Positions 1 to 11,000 of a stretch of 64,000 nucleotides of DNA are shown piece after piece (the stretch's first letter is position 1; each line of letters begins with the position of its first letter). The notes under the pieces were generated by a model, which worked only from the letters and a program-made list of their open reading frames with translations, did not search any database and had not been told where the DNA came from. This DNA comes from Lumbricus rubellus. Taxonomy: Eukaryota > Annelida > Clitellata > Crassiclitellata > Lumbricidae. The position numbers and the translations under genes are program-made. The DNA is taken from NCBI GenBank assembly GCA_945859605.1, contig OX243815.1, positions 33,908,785 to 33,972,784 of the forward strand. Reading direction: 5' to 3'.

Positions 1-2310
1 CCTGTCCATATCTGACTTACTATCTCTGTTCACCTTCTCGTATAAATTCAACGTAATGCCATTTTGTGTTTCCAGTTCACCTGTGTGCTTCTCTCTAAAA
101 CTCAATGCATCTGCATCATCTCCATAAGTTTTCAACTCAACATCTTCTTGTGTTTCAACTTCTCCACTGTAGTCTCTGCTACTTCTCCATTTATCCACAT
201 TATTGTTAGGATATGACCATTCTCTGTCATTCCGTAACCGATTTTTCTTCCAATTCACATCATTGTATCCTCTACAATTCTCATTCTGACTTCTACCAGA
301 ATTAACATCTTGTTCTCCTCTGTACCATGTTCTACTATTCCAATGGTTTCCACTATTTCCAACCTCATCTCTATTACTTCTATATCTCCAATTGAGATCA
401 CTAGGTCTGTCACACCTAACTCCAAAATTACTACTAGACTCTCTCCTGTCATGTCTGTAGTTTCTCCAATCACACCTACGTGTGTCACTCTTCTGACTCC
501 TGTTCCACTTTATATTTCTCCTATCCACATTTGGATTCTCTATGTATCCCCTATTCATCCACTCATTGGATCTTCCTGACTGTGTCTCATTAGACTTATT
601 TCTATTCTCTCTATTTCTCCAGTCTACTCTTCCGTTCTGCCATTTATTCTGATCTACACAACTCTTATTTAACTCACTTCTTCCACCTGTGATTAAATAT
701 TTATTATTCGTCTCCACCAATCTCAATGGTTCACTTCCGTAATTCTTTTTCGTCGTTTTATCAAAAGCTGGCTTCCTGTTATCTGTGTAACTCCAGTCTC
801 TGGTTTTATCCCACTGTTTATTTACTGTTTCATGCCGTCTCTGCATTCCTTTAGCAGTTCCATTTAAATACGGCCTTTCCGCAACTTTGAATGGTCTGTA
901 TTTACCATCCCTTTTAACCTCAGCTCTGGTTTTAACAACTGCTGCTGTTGTTGCTTCCTCTGTTTCATTCACGGTTACATCGTCAGTGAATTTCACTGAC
1001 TTCTTGTCATGTACCGATCTCTCTTTAGATTTAGATCTGTTCCTCAGTATGCTCTTGCTTTTCACTTCAGCAATTGCATTCTCTGGTTCTCCACTGATTA
1101 TATCCTTCTGTTTTCCATGTGTGATCTGGTATTGTATACCTTCGATCATCCCAATTATAACTGGCATCGACGGATTTTCCATAACCATCGCTTGTACTTC
1201 TCCACTAAAGAATTCACTCTCTATGTTTATCTTGGCTAGTGGAAAACATCTCAAACTTCCATCGACCAATACACAATGTGTCTCCTCACCTGTCAAATCT
1301 GTGTCGTCTATTAACGAACGTTTAATTATGCAACATGTCGATCCAGAATCATAGAGACACCTGACATTTCTCCCGTTCACTTTTACTTCATGTTCACTTC
1401 TGTTTTCTAGATTCATGCATCCGACATTGGTTCCAGTCACCAAAGCACTTGCAGCTGTTTGCATGGGTAATGCTTTAATCATCTTGTCATCTACCCTATG
1501 TTGGTCCTTTGTAACATTACTCATTTTCTGCATTTCAATCTGCTGTCTGGCCCTATATGTCTGATTCTCGAATATTTGCACTGCGGCTGCAGTGTGTCTG
1601 ACAGCTTCTTTATTCTTGTGTGGGCACGAATATGCCTTATGGTTCTCACCGCAAAGAAAACAAGTAATTTTATGTCCCACGGTGTTCTCACGTTCTCGAC
1701 TGAACCCTCTGTTTGAACTTACACCACGGTTCACTTCCCGATTTATTCTTACATCATTTCTACTCCTGTTTTGGCTGTTACCAAATCCTTCTTTGGATTT
1801 ATTCTCAAAGGGTCTGTTGTTTGTCCTTTCGTTGTGGAATTTCACATCTGGTTTTATGCTTGCCTCTGCATATTTGTAGCCATGTGCCTCTATGTATGAC
1901 TCCGCACACGCTAACATTTCTTTCAAACTTGTCTTCCCTTTCTCTTTGATAAACATTCTTAGCTCTGTGCTGCACGTCAGGTAAAATTGATCCTTTAATA
2001 ACAATTCTTCTACTCCTTCATAGGTCTCTTCGAAGCCTGCTTGAGAAATCCACTGTTGCATGTAGCGTCGCAGTCTATAAATAAAATTGGTCGGTGTTTC
2101 TCCGGCTTCCATTTTGCTTGTCTTGAACCTGTGTCTATATCCACCTTCAGTTAACTGGAATCGTTTTAGCAACTGTGTCTTCAGACATTCATAATCTTGA
2201 GCCTCCTCCACAGACAGTCTCTGGTATACTTCCAGTGCTCTTGACTCAAGGTGTCTAGCTAACACTAGTGACCACACTTCCTTGCTGCTTGGGTCTTCCT
2301 GTCTTCGGCT
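1..2310 (-). CDS. Gag-Pol open frame: capsid-like region, zinc knuckle, aspartic protease (truncated by window)
   Basis: An unbroken minus-strand frame of about 770 codons runs from just after in-frame stops at 2311-2319 to the window edge. It has no plausible start of its own, so it is the continuation of Gag after a frameshift. The first about 150 codons (2280-1840) look like a retrotransposon capsid: a tryptophan/leucine-rich start, QLLKRFQLTEGGYRHRF, then a segment ending in a YIEAHGY motif. A zinc knuckle C-X2-C-X3-H-X4-C lies at 1624-1662. A retroviral-type protease motif DSGST lies at 1336-1350, with an IIG motif about 60 codons later. After the protease comes an unusual long stretch (about 1050 down to 60) rich in Arg, Asn, Ser, Asp and Trp, with no reverse transcriptase motif before the edge. 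Such proteins package element RNA and mature the polyprotein. Frame, knuckle and protease motif are seen; roles are family knowledge. Confidence 0.8.
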
Positions 2311-2600
2311 TCAGCCTCAAGCCTTCTTGTACCTGCAGCTGCCTGAGCATCTAATTCGGCTCTTCTTATTTCCGCCTCCGCTTTCTTGGCATCGGCTGCT
2401 AACTCAGCTTTCTTTACCTCTGCCTCGGCCTTAATCCTCTCTAATGCTTCAGCGGCTTCCTTTGCAAACGCCCTTTCTGCTATTCTATCTTGCCGCTGTT
2501 CCGCCTGTCTTTCTTTAACAAACGTACGGAGCTCCTCTCCACTTAGCTCTAACTCTTTGGCTAACTTCGCCCAGCTTTCGAAATCACTGTTGGCCATCAC
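2265..2600 (-). pseudogene. Gag N-terminal coiled-coil fragment, frameshifted from the downstream Gag-Pol frame
   Basis: The 111-codon frame starts with MMANSDFESW and continues as a highly charged Ala/Glu/Lys/Arg-rich helix, a predicted coiled coil over about residues 25-100, as found at the N terminus of many invertebrate retrotransposon Gag proteins. It ends at a stop at 2265 in a different frame from the capsid segment that follows. In related elements, as I recall them, the coiled coil runs into a linker and then the capsid start. Here the capsid follows almost at once, so a deletion with frameshift near 2270-2310 is the simplest reading. Either ATG (2600 or 2597) could be the start. Confidence 0.65.
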
Positions 2601-2852
2601 TTACTGACTTACTTCAAATTAGCAAGTAGTAAAATATAGGCAAAAAATGCGCTATATAATTTCTGAACACAGAAATCAATTCAATATATCAGTCGCTGTG
2701 GACTCTTTAAAATACACTCTACAGTTCTAAAATGCAAGTCTCTATCAGTTCAGCTTTACATCCAAAAAATCAATATATACTAGCAATATTGTTCTATGCT
2801 GTTTCTAGTGTCATTAATGTTCAATTAGATCAGTTTTTAAGCTGACTAAAAT

Positions 2853-2871
2853 CCCGGAATCTGAGTCCCCA
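2853..2871 (-). other. Candidate tRNA primer binding site
   Basis: The minus-strand sequence TGGGGACTCAGATTCCGG lies three bases after the proposed LTR end and 250 bases before the Gag start. It begins with the TGG expected opposite a tRNA CCA end. The primer tRNA was not identified. Confidence 0.35.
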
Positions 2872-2874
2872 TAC

Positions 2875-3868
2875 TGTCGCATACCAGGTCTTACCCTAGA
2901 CGCTTTATAAACTCAGGGATTCGTAATGGGTGATCAAGAATGATTACTAGATTTGACCTACAACAAGAACAAGCTGTATTTCATTTTTGATGTATATTAT
3001 AAATATCAACATTCAACAGTAAATAATATTCAATACCCTAACTACCTATTGTGGCGTATTTATCTACTAAAATATTATAAGGTGCTTAGCTTCCTCAAGA
3101 GTTCCCTTCTTGAGTAGATGATGAGGTCCTTGTTCTTGACACAGGGAAACTGGATTGGAAGGAAAGATGGGAAGAAAGGTCGCTTCTCCCTGGCTGCCCT
3201 CGGTCGCCGTTTCACCACCGCGTCGTCTTCGTACTTCTGTGAGCACTGGCTACTCACACGTCTTCTTCACTTCTGCTTCGTCGTCGAATCACCACTTCTT
3301 CTCGTTACTTCGAAACTCCAATCGCAACTGGTTCTCGCAATGTCTTCTCGATCCCAAGATCGATGCCGAGCGAAAATTGACTTTGTTCGCTATTACAGTC
3401 CGACTTAAACTTCGAACATTTCTATCTAACCCAGGTACTACGTTCCCTAGGATTTACAGATCAGCAGTGGAATAAACGTACAATAAGTCCCGTTTTTCAC
3501 ACTCAAATAAATGTCATCGGCGCATTCTGAATTAACGTTTTTGGTTGACAAATCGCAAAATGTCTGCCATTCTTTTCAGAATCTCATGCCCGAATCAGAC
3601 CACGTGACTCTTCGGCTGCTCACAGTGTTGACGATCGTCTGCTGCGCGAAACGCTGTTTTCGTGCCTCCTCAAGCGTTGACTGATTTTTGTAGCGCATTT
3701 GTGTTTGTGATTTCTACTGTTATATTCGCTAATGCCACAATTCAATTTATTAATTATCTATTAAATACGCCAATTAATTGTCTAGCTTAACTGTTACTTA
3801 GTATTAATAATTACACAGGTTATTAGTTAATTGATTCGTTTGTTAAGGAGCGTTTATTCGCTACAACA
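2875..3868 (-). repeat. Candidate 5' LTR of the retrotransposon
   Basis: On the minus strand this 994-bp block starts TGTTGTAGCGAATAAA and ends GGTATGCGACA, giving the TG...CA termini usual for LTRs, and abuts the candidate primer binding site. It holds no credible protein gene; short open frames at 3075-3475 show no family resemblance. No second LTR is in the window for comparison, so the outer boundary is a proposal. Confidence 0.4.
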
Positions 3869-4029
3869 TTCCATTGCGGCCTTCTTGCTAAAGAGTTTTA
3901 TGGCGCTATCTGCGTCGCTATCGGAGAGGGATGGTGTGAGGGAGGAAAGGAGGGGAGGGAGCAGGACCAACAGGGAGGGGGAGGGGAATGCTCTTTTCAG
4001 CCACAGCAACGCGTGGCCGGGTACGCTAG
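3869..4029 (+). mobile_element. Possible Helitron-like 3' end
   Basis: The segment has a purine-rich tract (about 3926-3990), then CGCGTGGCCGGGTACG and CTAG (4026-4029), followed directly by T and an AT-rich tract. Helitrons end in CTRR and insert between A and T. No clear hairpin or 5' TC end was found, so this is tentative. Confidence 0.25.
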
Positions 4030-4075
4030 TATATATATATATATATATATATATATTGAGATAGGCCTATCTCAA
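4030..4075. repeat. (TA)n microsatellite and 20-bp perfect palindrome
   Basis: TA repeats fill 4030-4055. They are followed at 4056-4075 by TTGAGATAGGCCTATCTCAA, a perfect palindrome centred on TAGGCCTA. Confidence 0.9.
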
Positions 4076-4433
4076 ATGGTCAGTCTTGTAAGCCAACAGT
4101 ATAGCCATACAGAATGCATCTGCCATGTGATATCACAATGCCCTTATGCTAATGCACTCTGGAAATGCTCTTTCACAATTCATTTAAGCATTCTTTCTTT
4201 GTTGTTAGAAGCTGCTCGTTGTCAGAGTCTGAGATTTGCAACGAACACTGAAATGGTTTGATTGGTGGGGTAGCGGACTAGCAGTGCCAAGCTGATGTTG
4301 AAATCCTTAGACATTGTAGAATAACTAAGCTTATAACACAATATAAAACTTATACTAAAACAATGTACAGTTGACCTAGATTATTCCCCTCGGGATCGAT
4401 TCCGGGCGAATCAATGGCAATGGGTGATAGACA

Positions 4434-4478
<45 letters not shown>

Positions 4479-4909
4479 GTGCATGTACAAGTGCACATAT
4501 AATGTGAATATAGGCCTATTGGTATACACTGGTCAAGATTCTGCCACCAAGTCAGTGGAAAGGAGGTCTTGGGTATAGACTATACACGGCCAGGCTAATC
4601 TGCATATGACTCTACGCAGCAAGTCTGCGAAATTGGTGTACAGTCGACCTAAGTCAACCCCTGGGGACATACATGTAGCAACGCTCATCCCTGTCGGCCA
4701 AACTTGAAGAAGACGCTGCCAGACGGTCATTGGTTCTATTAGCCACCTAATCATAGCATTCTACGAAGAGAATCTGGGGGATCGAGCTTGGCCTTTAAAT
4801 AAAGTGCATGAAAAGGGCGTGACTCTGAACATTTGTAAAATTTCTTTGTTTTCATCTTCTGTCATTGAGGTCTGCATTTTCTCTTCAGCTTTTGATAGCT
4901 CATCAACTG
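4076..4909. other. 3' flank of NDUFAF5 with (CA)n microsatellite
   Basis: No gene was recognised here. A (CA)n run fills about 4433-4475. On the minus strand this is the 3' UTR and downstream flank of NDUFAF5; no clear AATAAA was found on that strand, so the transcript end is not called. A 73-codon frame at 4533-4754 resembles nothing known to me. Confidence 0.5.
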
Positions 4910-5005
4910 CTACTTCTTCAGTTTGTTTAACTCTTTAGTCAATTTATCCATTTGGCCAATGTCCTTCAATGATACCTGACCAGAGCCTCGTTCAGCAGCA
5001 GGAAT
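4910..5005 (-). CDS. NDUFAF5: NDUFAF5 exon 11 (C terminus and stop)
   Basis: After a TTTACAG acceptor the exon reads [20 protein letters not shown] and ends in a lysine-rich tail with TAG at 4910-4912. It starts in phase 0, matching exon 10. The human C terminus has PAERGSATVSFGELG at this place. Confidence 0.9.
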   Translation of the reverse strand: MPAAERGSGQVSLKDIGQMDKLTKELNKLKK

Positions 5006-8000
5006 CTGTAAAGCATAATTATATATACATATATATATATATAATTTAGAGATATTATATATTATTTATATATATATATGTATATATAGGGGTCATTGCA
5101 TAATTACGTAACGCTAGAGGGTGGGTGGGTGGGGTCATTGAAAACGTTACGAAACGTTACGGGGGTGGGTGGGTGGGGGAGCTGAGCGTTACGTAACGCC
5201 TTGGAAAAAATTAATGAATATTAAATTACCATCGAATGACACTTTAGACATGACGTGATCGAAGTTTAAACTTCGTGGCATTGATTTAAAACGTTACCGA
5301 AGTAGGCCTAGGTCTATATAAAATTATCTGACGAAGATGCGGCAGCAGACACCAGTTACAAGCCAGGTCAACATTAGGCTATCTGTTCTTAAGGCCTACG
5401 TTGGTGCAAACTGGAAACCGCTGTTCGAATTGTTTGGATATGTGACAGTTTTAACAACGGAACAACGTGTTAACCTAGGCCTAATTCTTCTTGGATTCCT
5501 GACATCGAAGATTCGAACCACTTTCAAGCATATTTTAGGCCTACTTAGTGGACACGAATCTCAAACACTTTAAATTCACGCTCAACAGAACTCATCAATA
5601 TCTATATTAACAATTCCCGAAATGTCCAGACTAAGCATAGCCTATAATTAGTGCATCTTAGGCCCTAATTTTGATTAATTATTGATGAGCAATTTAGTCT
5701 GTGAAACTTTTCACCAGTGTGTAAAATTTTATTCTTGAGGTAAAATGTAAGAAAATTGCAGTTCGGGCATGACTGCCATTTATATAAATAAAATGTTCGT
5801 ATATTTTAAGCCTATAGTCTACTGTCAAATCATAATTCACCGAAGCTTAGTCTACTATATTAGGCCTAAATTCGCTAAGAAAATATGAATTATAAATACA
5901 AATAGAGGCCTGGTATACCTAAATCGTAGGTAGGCCTAACTGATTTTTCGTAACAATCGTTACGTAACGCTGCGGAGGGTGGGTGGGTCAAGGGAAGCGT
6001 TACGAAGCGTTACAGGGTGGGTGGGTGGGTCAAAAACGGTCATTTTCGGCGTTACGTAATTATGCAATGGCCCCATACACACATTCAAACACTGAGTACA
6101 ACTCAGTACATGTTATCAGAAGTCTCTTCATCAGCTTAAATACATAAGTAAATTTAAGCTACTTCAGAAACATGTTTAACTGCAAGCAGCAAAATCAGAA
6201 TTTAAAATAAAAACAACACATCGTTCAGTAACACAAATCTGACATTTTATAACCTTGAAAATTGAATTTCGTGATTACATGTAGAACTGGTATTTCCTCA
6301 ACAAAGTATGAAAGCTGGCGCCAGAATACCAACATGTAATAAGGCTTACTTAAACAAGAAAACTAAATGTAAAATGTGACCTGCCATCACAAAAACCAGT
6401 CCCAACTTAAAAAATTTTTTTTTCTTTGTTTTTAGGCACGTCGTAGCACGACCTTATATTTTTTTATAATAAAGGTCGTGCTACAACGGGTATGCGGACC
6501 TTTCGTCCAAGGACGATTCGTCACGGACTGTTCGTCATAGCCTGTTCGTCAAGCGGACGATTCGTCAAAGGACGTTTCGTCCACGGACGATTCGTCATGC
6601 GAAATTACCAAGTTAATCGTGACAATTGTATCAATATACTGGTAAACTCCTTGTAGATATGCAGCTTTCTGCTTCCCGTCACCGGCCGATTCGTACTGGT
6701 TCCACAAAGGGAGTGCAAAGGTAGGAGCAGCATAATTCCCACCTCTTCCCCTTAGTCGCCTCCCTCTGACGTAGGCCTATGTGTGTTCAAAATAAGATAG
6801 CATGCAGTTCATCCATTTTTTCATGTTGTGGCATATCCTCTGATCCTTCCGATTCTCCTCACATCTCACATCCCTCGTCATTTCAACCCTAAACATCAGC
6901 CACCACTAGTGGTGGCGTCGTTGCCATTGAGCCGGAAGGTTCGAGGTTCGAATCCACCTCGCCGCGTAAGAACCTTGGGCAAGTTCTTCACTCACAATTG
7001 CTCAGCGCTTCGGCGTGAAACTCCGATGCAGTGTCCGCTCTGCATCGGGAGCGCCTCTGAGTAGAAAGAGCTTGAAGGGGCGCTATAACAAGTGCACATA
7101 CAAACAAACAAACAAACCTTAGCCTTTCATCTCTCTGCCTGCCTGACTCTCCGGACTTGACCCGCTGCCTATAGATTTTGTTTTGATTAAGCGCCTGTGA
7201 ATAAGCTGGTTCCCGCGACTTCGCTTTTGTGGGCGCTGTAGAAGTCTTGAGATTACGATTACGATAAGAATATGTCGTCTAAGCTTATTGTAACGTGCAT
7301 GTCGGCCGGAGGTGATTATTAGCGATGACTCGTATGTGACGAGTATATAAGGGTTACTTTAGGGCAGCGGTTCCCAACCCGTGGCCCGCGGGCCAAAAGT
7401 GGCCCGCGAGGCCTCAAAAAATGGCCCGCCAGACTTCAAAAATGGCCCTCATCTCTCAAACAATTAACAAGAAAATTATGAAAAAATTGAAAATTTGGAT
7501 AGGATAGAACATTATAATTGTTTTCTATTACAAATTATTTTATTTTGAAGTCTATAAACATAAAACATTCTACTTTTAATTAGGGCCTAATTATAACCAT
7601 TTTTATATGCTTTTAGTTAATTAAATTTTAGCATTGTGGCCCCCTGAATGCCCTAATGACCTTTAACTAGGAAAAAGGGGCCCTCGTGTCCTCCAACTTA
7701 GAAAAAGTGGCCCTCCAGTCAAAAAAGGTTGGGAACTACTGCTTTAGGGCTAACAAAAATCACTCCATATGAGATGGGCGCTACACAGATAGTCGCTCTT
7801 TTACAACTTTGACTGAAATTAATGAAAGTTGTACGGTGATGAACCGTCCGCATGACGAATCGTCCGTGGACGAAACATCCTCTGACGAATCGTCCGCTTG
7901 ACGAACAGGCTATGACGAACAGTCCGTGACGAATCGTCCTTGGACGAAACGTCCCTGATTCGCTACAACGTGCTTCACCAATTGTAAATGTATGCTACAT

Positions 8001-11000
8001 ATTTGCAAAATATTTTCCAGTTTGAAGATTATGTTTATTAAGTGAAAAACAAAGAAAATAAACAATTCATCCCATTTGCTGATGTTATAGCAAGCAATGT
8101 CACGCGAGCGAGTACGCATACTCAGAGCCAACCTGTCAAGCCTTCAGTCACATAGCACAATATTTTTGTCACATGCTCAATGCTGTAGTGCAATTCTAAA
8201 ATTGTTACAGGTAGTCGACCTCTTTCGGGCCAATCTTCATGCGTATTAAATACAAGAAGGTCATATTTCACAAATAGAGCAGGTAAAGGGATTTCGTTGT
8301 TCAAACTGAGACCAATCATGCTTTTCGATTCGATCTGCAACCTACCGGGTAATTAAATATTGCAACAAAAGTAGGAAATTCTGACTGACATTTTGACTTT
8401 CCAGCTCAAAACAGATTTAGGGTTCTTAGTAAAAATTAATTTTTTACACATTTGGATACATCTAAACAAAAATTTGTACGTTATTTCTATTAAATATATA
8501 AGTTTAAACTTATTTTTGAATTAATGTCAATTATGACGGGTTTGAGGTTTCCCATCGTTTTGGTCATTTCTGCCTAATGACATTTTCAACAAGTGACTGA
8601 ATTCATGGTGACGGGTCACATATGACTAAACATGACACACATGACCAAAATGAACAGGATGGGGAAATAGACTAACAGGGCTAAAATAAACTTCATTACT
8701 CTGACCTAGCGTTCCTCTCCAGATATTTGTACTGTACAGTGTACATCAAGTAACACAACATGCTAATACTTTGGGGGACATGTCATCACTTAGTGTTATA
8801 GATGTGAAATTACAGATATACAATTAGCTTGGAAAAATGCATTTACATGAAAAATACAAAACATCTACATTCTACACGGTGATTCATAAAAAAACGTTAC
8901 CCTACATAAGTCAGCATAACTCATGTCGATGGCCATCAAATTTAATGAAATTTCAGAATAATATGGCTTGATGATCTAGCCAAGTGCTACATAAATTATT
9001 TCACATTCGGAGCTATAATGACGTAACGCGGATGACGAAACTAATGACGTCACGATAATCTCGAGAAACAAGCAAGATTCCAACGTTCCTGTCAGTCACT
9101 GAGGTTGTATCATGCAAACCTGATCAATTTCATCTGGCTTAACCTCCTGGTGAGAAACTGTTCACTATGGCATCACCAAGTAACAATCAGAATGTGCGCA
9201 ATCACGTATCTGCCGGTACTCAGAAGAGGGACGTTCTTGCAAATCGTCTTTTGCAGAATCGACCAATTTTCAGCAAATCCCTTATGCAATCGGTCGGGGC
9301 TCTGCACTTGGTCGTACGAACATATCCATTTCATCGAACCAGATGTTGAGGTCAAAGGACAGTATTACAGAGATGTTCCACTTTGCCATGGCATTCATGA
9401 CATTACGGAGTAGGCTTATTTAATCCTTCATAATAGCGCTCGTGCGCACAGAGCTCGAGAGACCGTAGCGTAATGGAAATTCATGATTTCATCCCGCCTA
9501 CTTTGTGGCCACACAACAGTCTTGTTTTAAATCCAGTAGACTATAAGGTATGTAGTGTCATGTAAGAAAATGTCTACATAACTCGAATATGTGATGTCAA
9601 CGAGTTGTGTCGTTGAATTGTGGAGGCATCGAACACAATGGACCAGCGCATCATTGATGAAACGGCCAAGAAATGCGTTTGCGTCTTCGCGCATGCGTAC
9701 ATGTATCTGCCCAATGAGGGTAATTTAGAAAATAAATTTCAACGTCCGTAATGTTCAGAAATGAATCCTCTATCTTCACCTAAAATTTCGTCAACATAAC
9801 CCGATGTTTGGCGGAGCTACAGTAAAATTTGTAGGGTAACGTTTTTTTATGAATCACCGTGTATAAGCAAAAATAAGTAAAATATAATTAATTTTTAAAA
9901 TTTCTGTAATAACAAGCATGTACTACAAGTTAATGGGACACCAATGTGGTTCGTTGTTAAAGTGTTAAAATACTCGAGTCTCAGCTGCTGTGTTTTTTTC
10001 ACTAGCAGTTGGACACTTATTCTACTGCATATTCATACCTTCATACATATGACATGTTGATTGATACCTTCTGCAAGACGAAATTCAACAGAGACTCATT
10101 TTAATACCTGGGTTTTATCTGGCTTCCATCCAATGAAGTACAGAATCTGGAACATGGCTGGAATTCCTTCACTATGACCATACTTTTCTACAACAATCAG
10201 CCAGAATGAGATGCCAAATAAAATATTAAATATTAAACCTACAGAAATATAATCCAGTGCATCAGATCCTTCTTATAATTAATTAGTGCAACCAATAGTA
10301 TCAATCAATAGGAAATTCATAAGGAGTCATTATGATATTCATTTTATAAATATTAACTGAATCTGTGATCCATGTTCTGATCAAGTAAGATCAAAATTCA
10401 AGTTGAAGCAAAAGTGCTAAAGCACAATGAAGCATAAGCAGCATATCAATAAGTGGAGATCTTTAGAGCGTAATTCCTTATAGACAGGGAGTCAGGTTGT
10501 GTGGGGCAATCATCTGCACTCATTGTAGAACTGCGAATGATGGTCAGAATCTTTGCGTTGGTGTCAGCATACTACTTCATCCTTGGAGATTGGCTGCAGT
10601 GAACGTGCTGTAAAGCTTGTTCATGCTGAATAAGTCCAACCAACTAAAACTCAGTTGTTGTTTGGTGTAATTCTTTCATATTCTTTCACTCTTTTAATGT
10701 CCATATATGTATGTCATCAGTTATGGCTTTTATTTATAATAATTGTCTAATAATTAGTTTTTAATAATTAGTCTTTGATGTGTGGCAAGTCTTTCAACAA
10801 CTTAGTTGTTGTTTGGTCATTCTTTCAGCACAGCGGTAAGGGGGGGGGGGGGTATTTGTCCGGGGGGTAATTGTCCTGTTACCTAAAAGAACAGAATACA
10901 AATAAACTACTCAGAATTCTGACAGTCATACAAGTAACCAGGGCAGAGTCAAGTGCTTGGTAGTACAGGCTTACATAGGCCTATAATCGGAATGTACCAG

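Larger units (their letters stand above)
1..3868 (-). mobile_element. Gypsy-like LTR retrotransposon, 5' half, cut by window edge
   Basis: Read on the minus strand the order is candidate LTR (3868-2875), a TGG-starting candidate primer binding site (2871-2853), a Gag start (2600), Gag capsid-like region, zinc knuckle and aspartic protease motif, continuing past the left edge where reverse transcriptase would be expected. That order is typical of Ty3/Gypsy-type elements. The short CX2CX3HX4C knuckle also occurs in other LTR groups, so the superfamily is inference. A frameshift near 2270-2310 inside Gag suggests this copy is defective. The 3' LTR and target duplication lie outside the window. 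Confidence 0.75.
6489..7961. mobile_element. Element with 9-bp target duplication and TTCGTC-rich termini
   Basis: It is flanked by the 9-bp direct repeat GCTACAACG (6480-6488 and 7962-7970). The left end begins GGTATGCGGACC. Each end carries an about 110-bp inverted repeat (6496-6603 and 7846-7955) built of seven or eight spaced copies of a GGACGATTCGTC-like motif. The interior has no coding capacity and holds a SINE (6903-7118) and a hAT element (7365-7741). A 9-bp duplication suggests a Mutator-like or related superfamily; the assignment is inference. Confidence 0.75.

Noticed and set aside
887..1949. Plus-strand frames of up to 155 codons
   Set aside because: They are antisense shadows of the unbroken minus-strand Gag-Pol frame.
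3075..3475. Frames of 96-106 codons near 3.1-3.5 kb
   Set aside because: They lie in the proposed LTR, overlap in several frames and resemble no protein family.
4862..4909. Coding continuation of NDUFAF5 past the TAG at 4910
   Set aside because: The next bases can be read as an open Glu/Lys-rich frame after a one-base shift, but the family C terminus ends here, so it is treated as 3' UTR.
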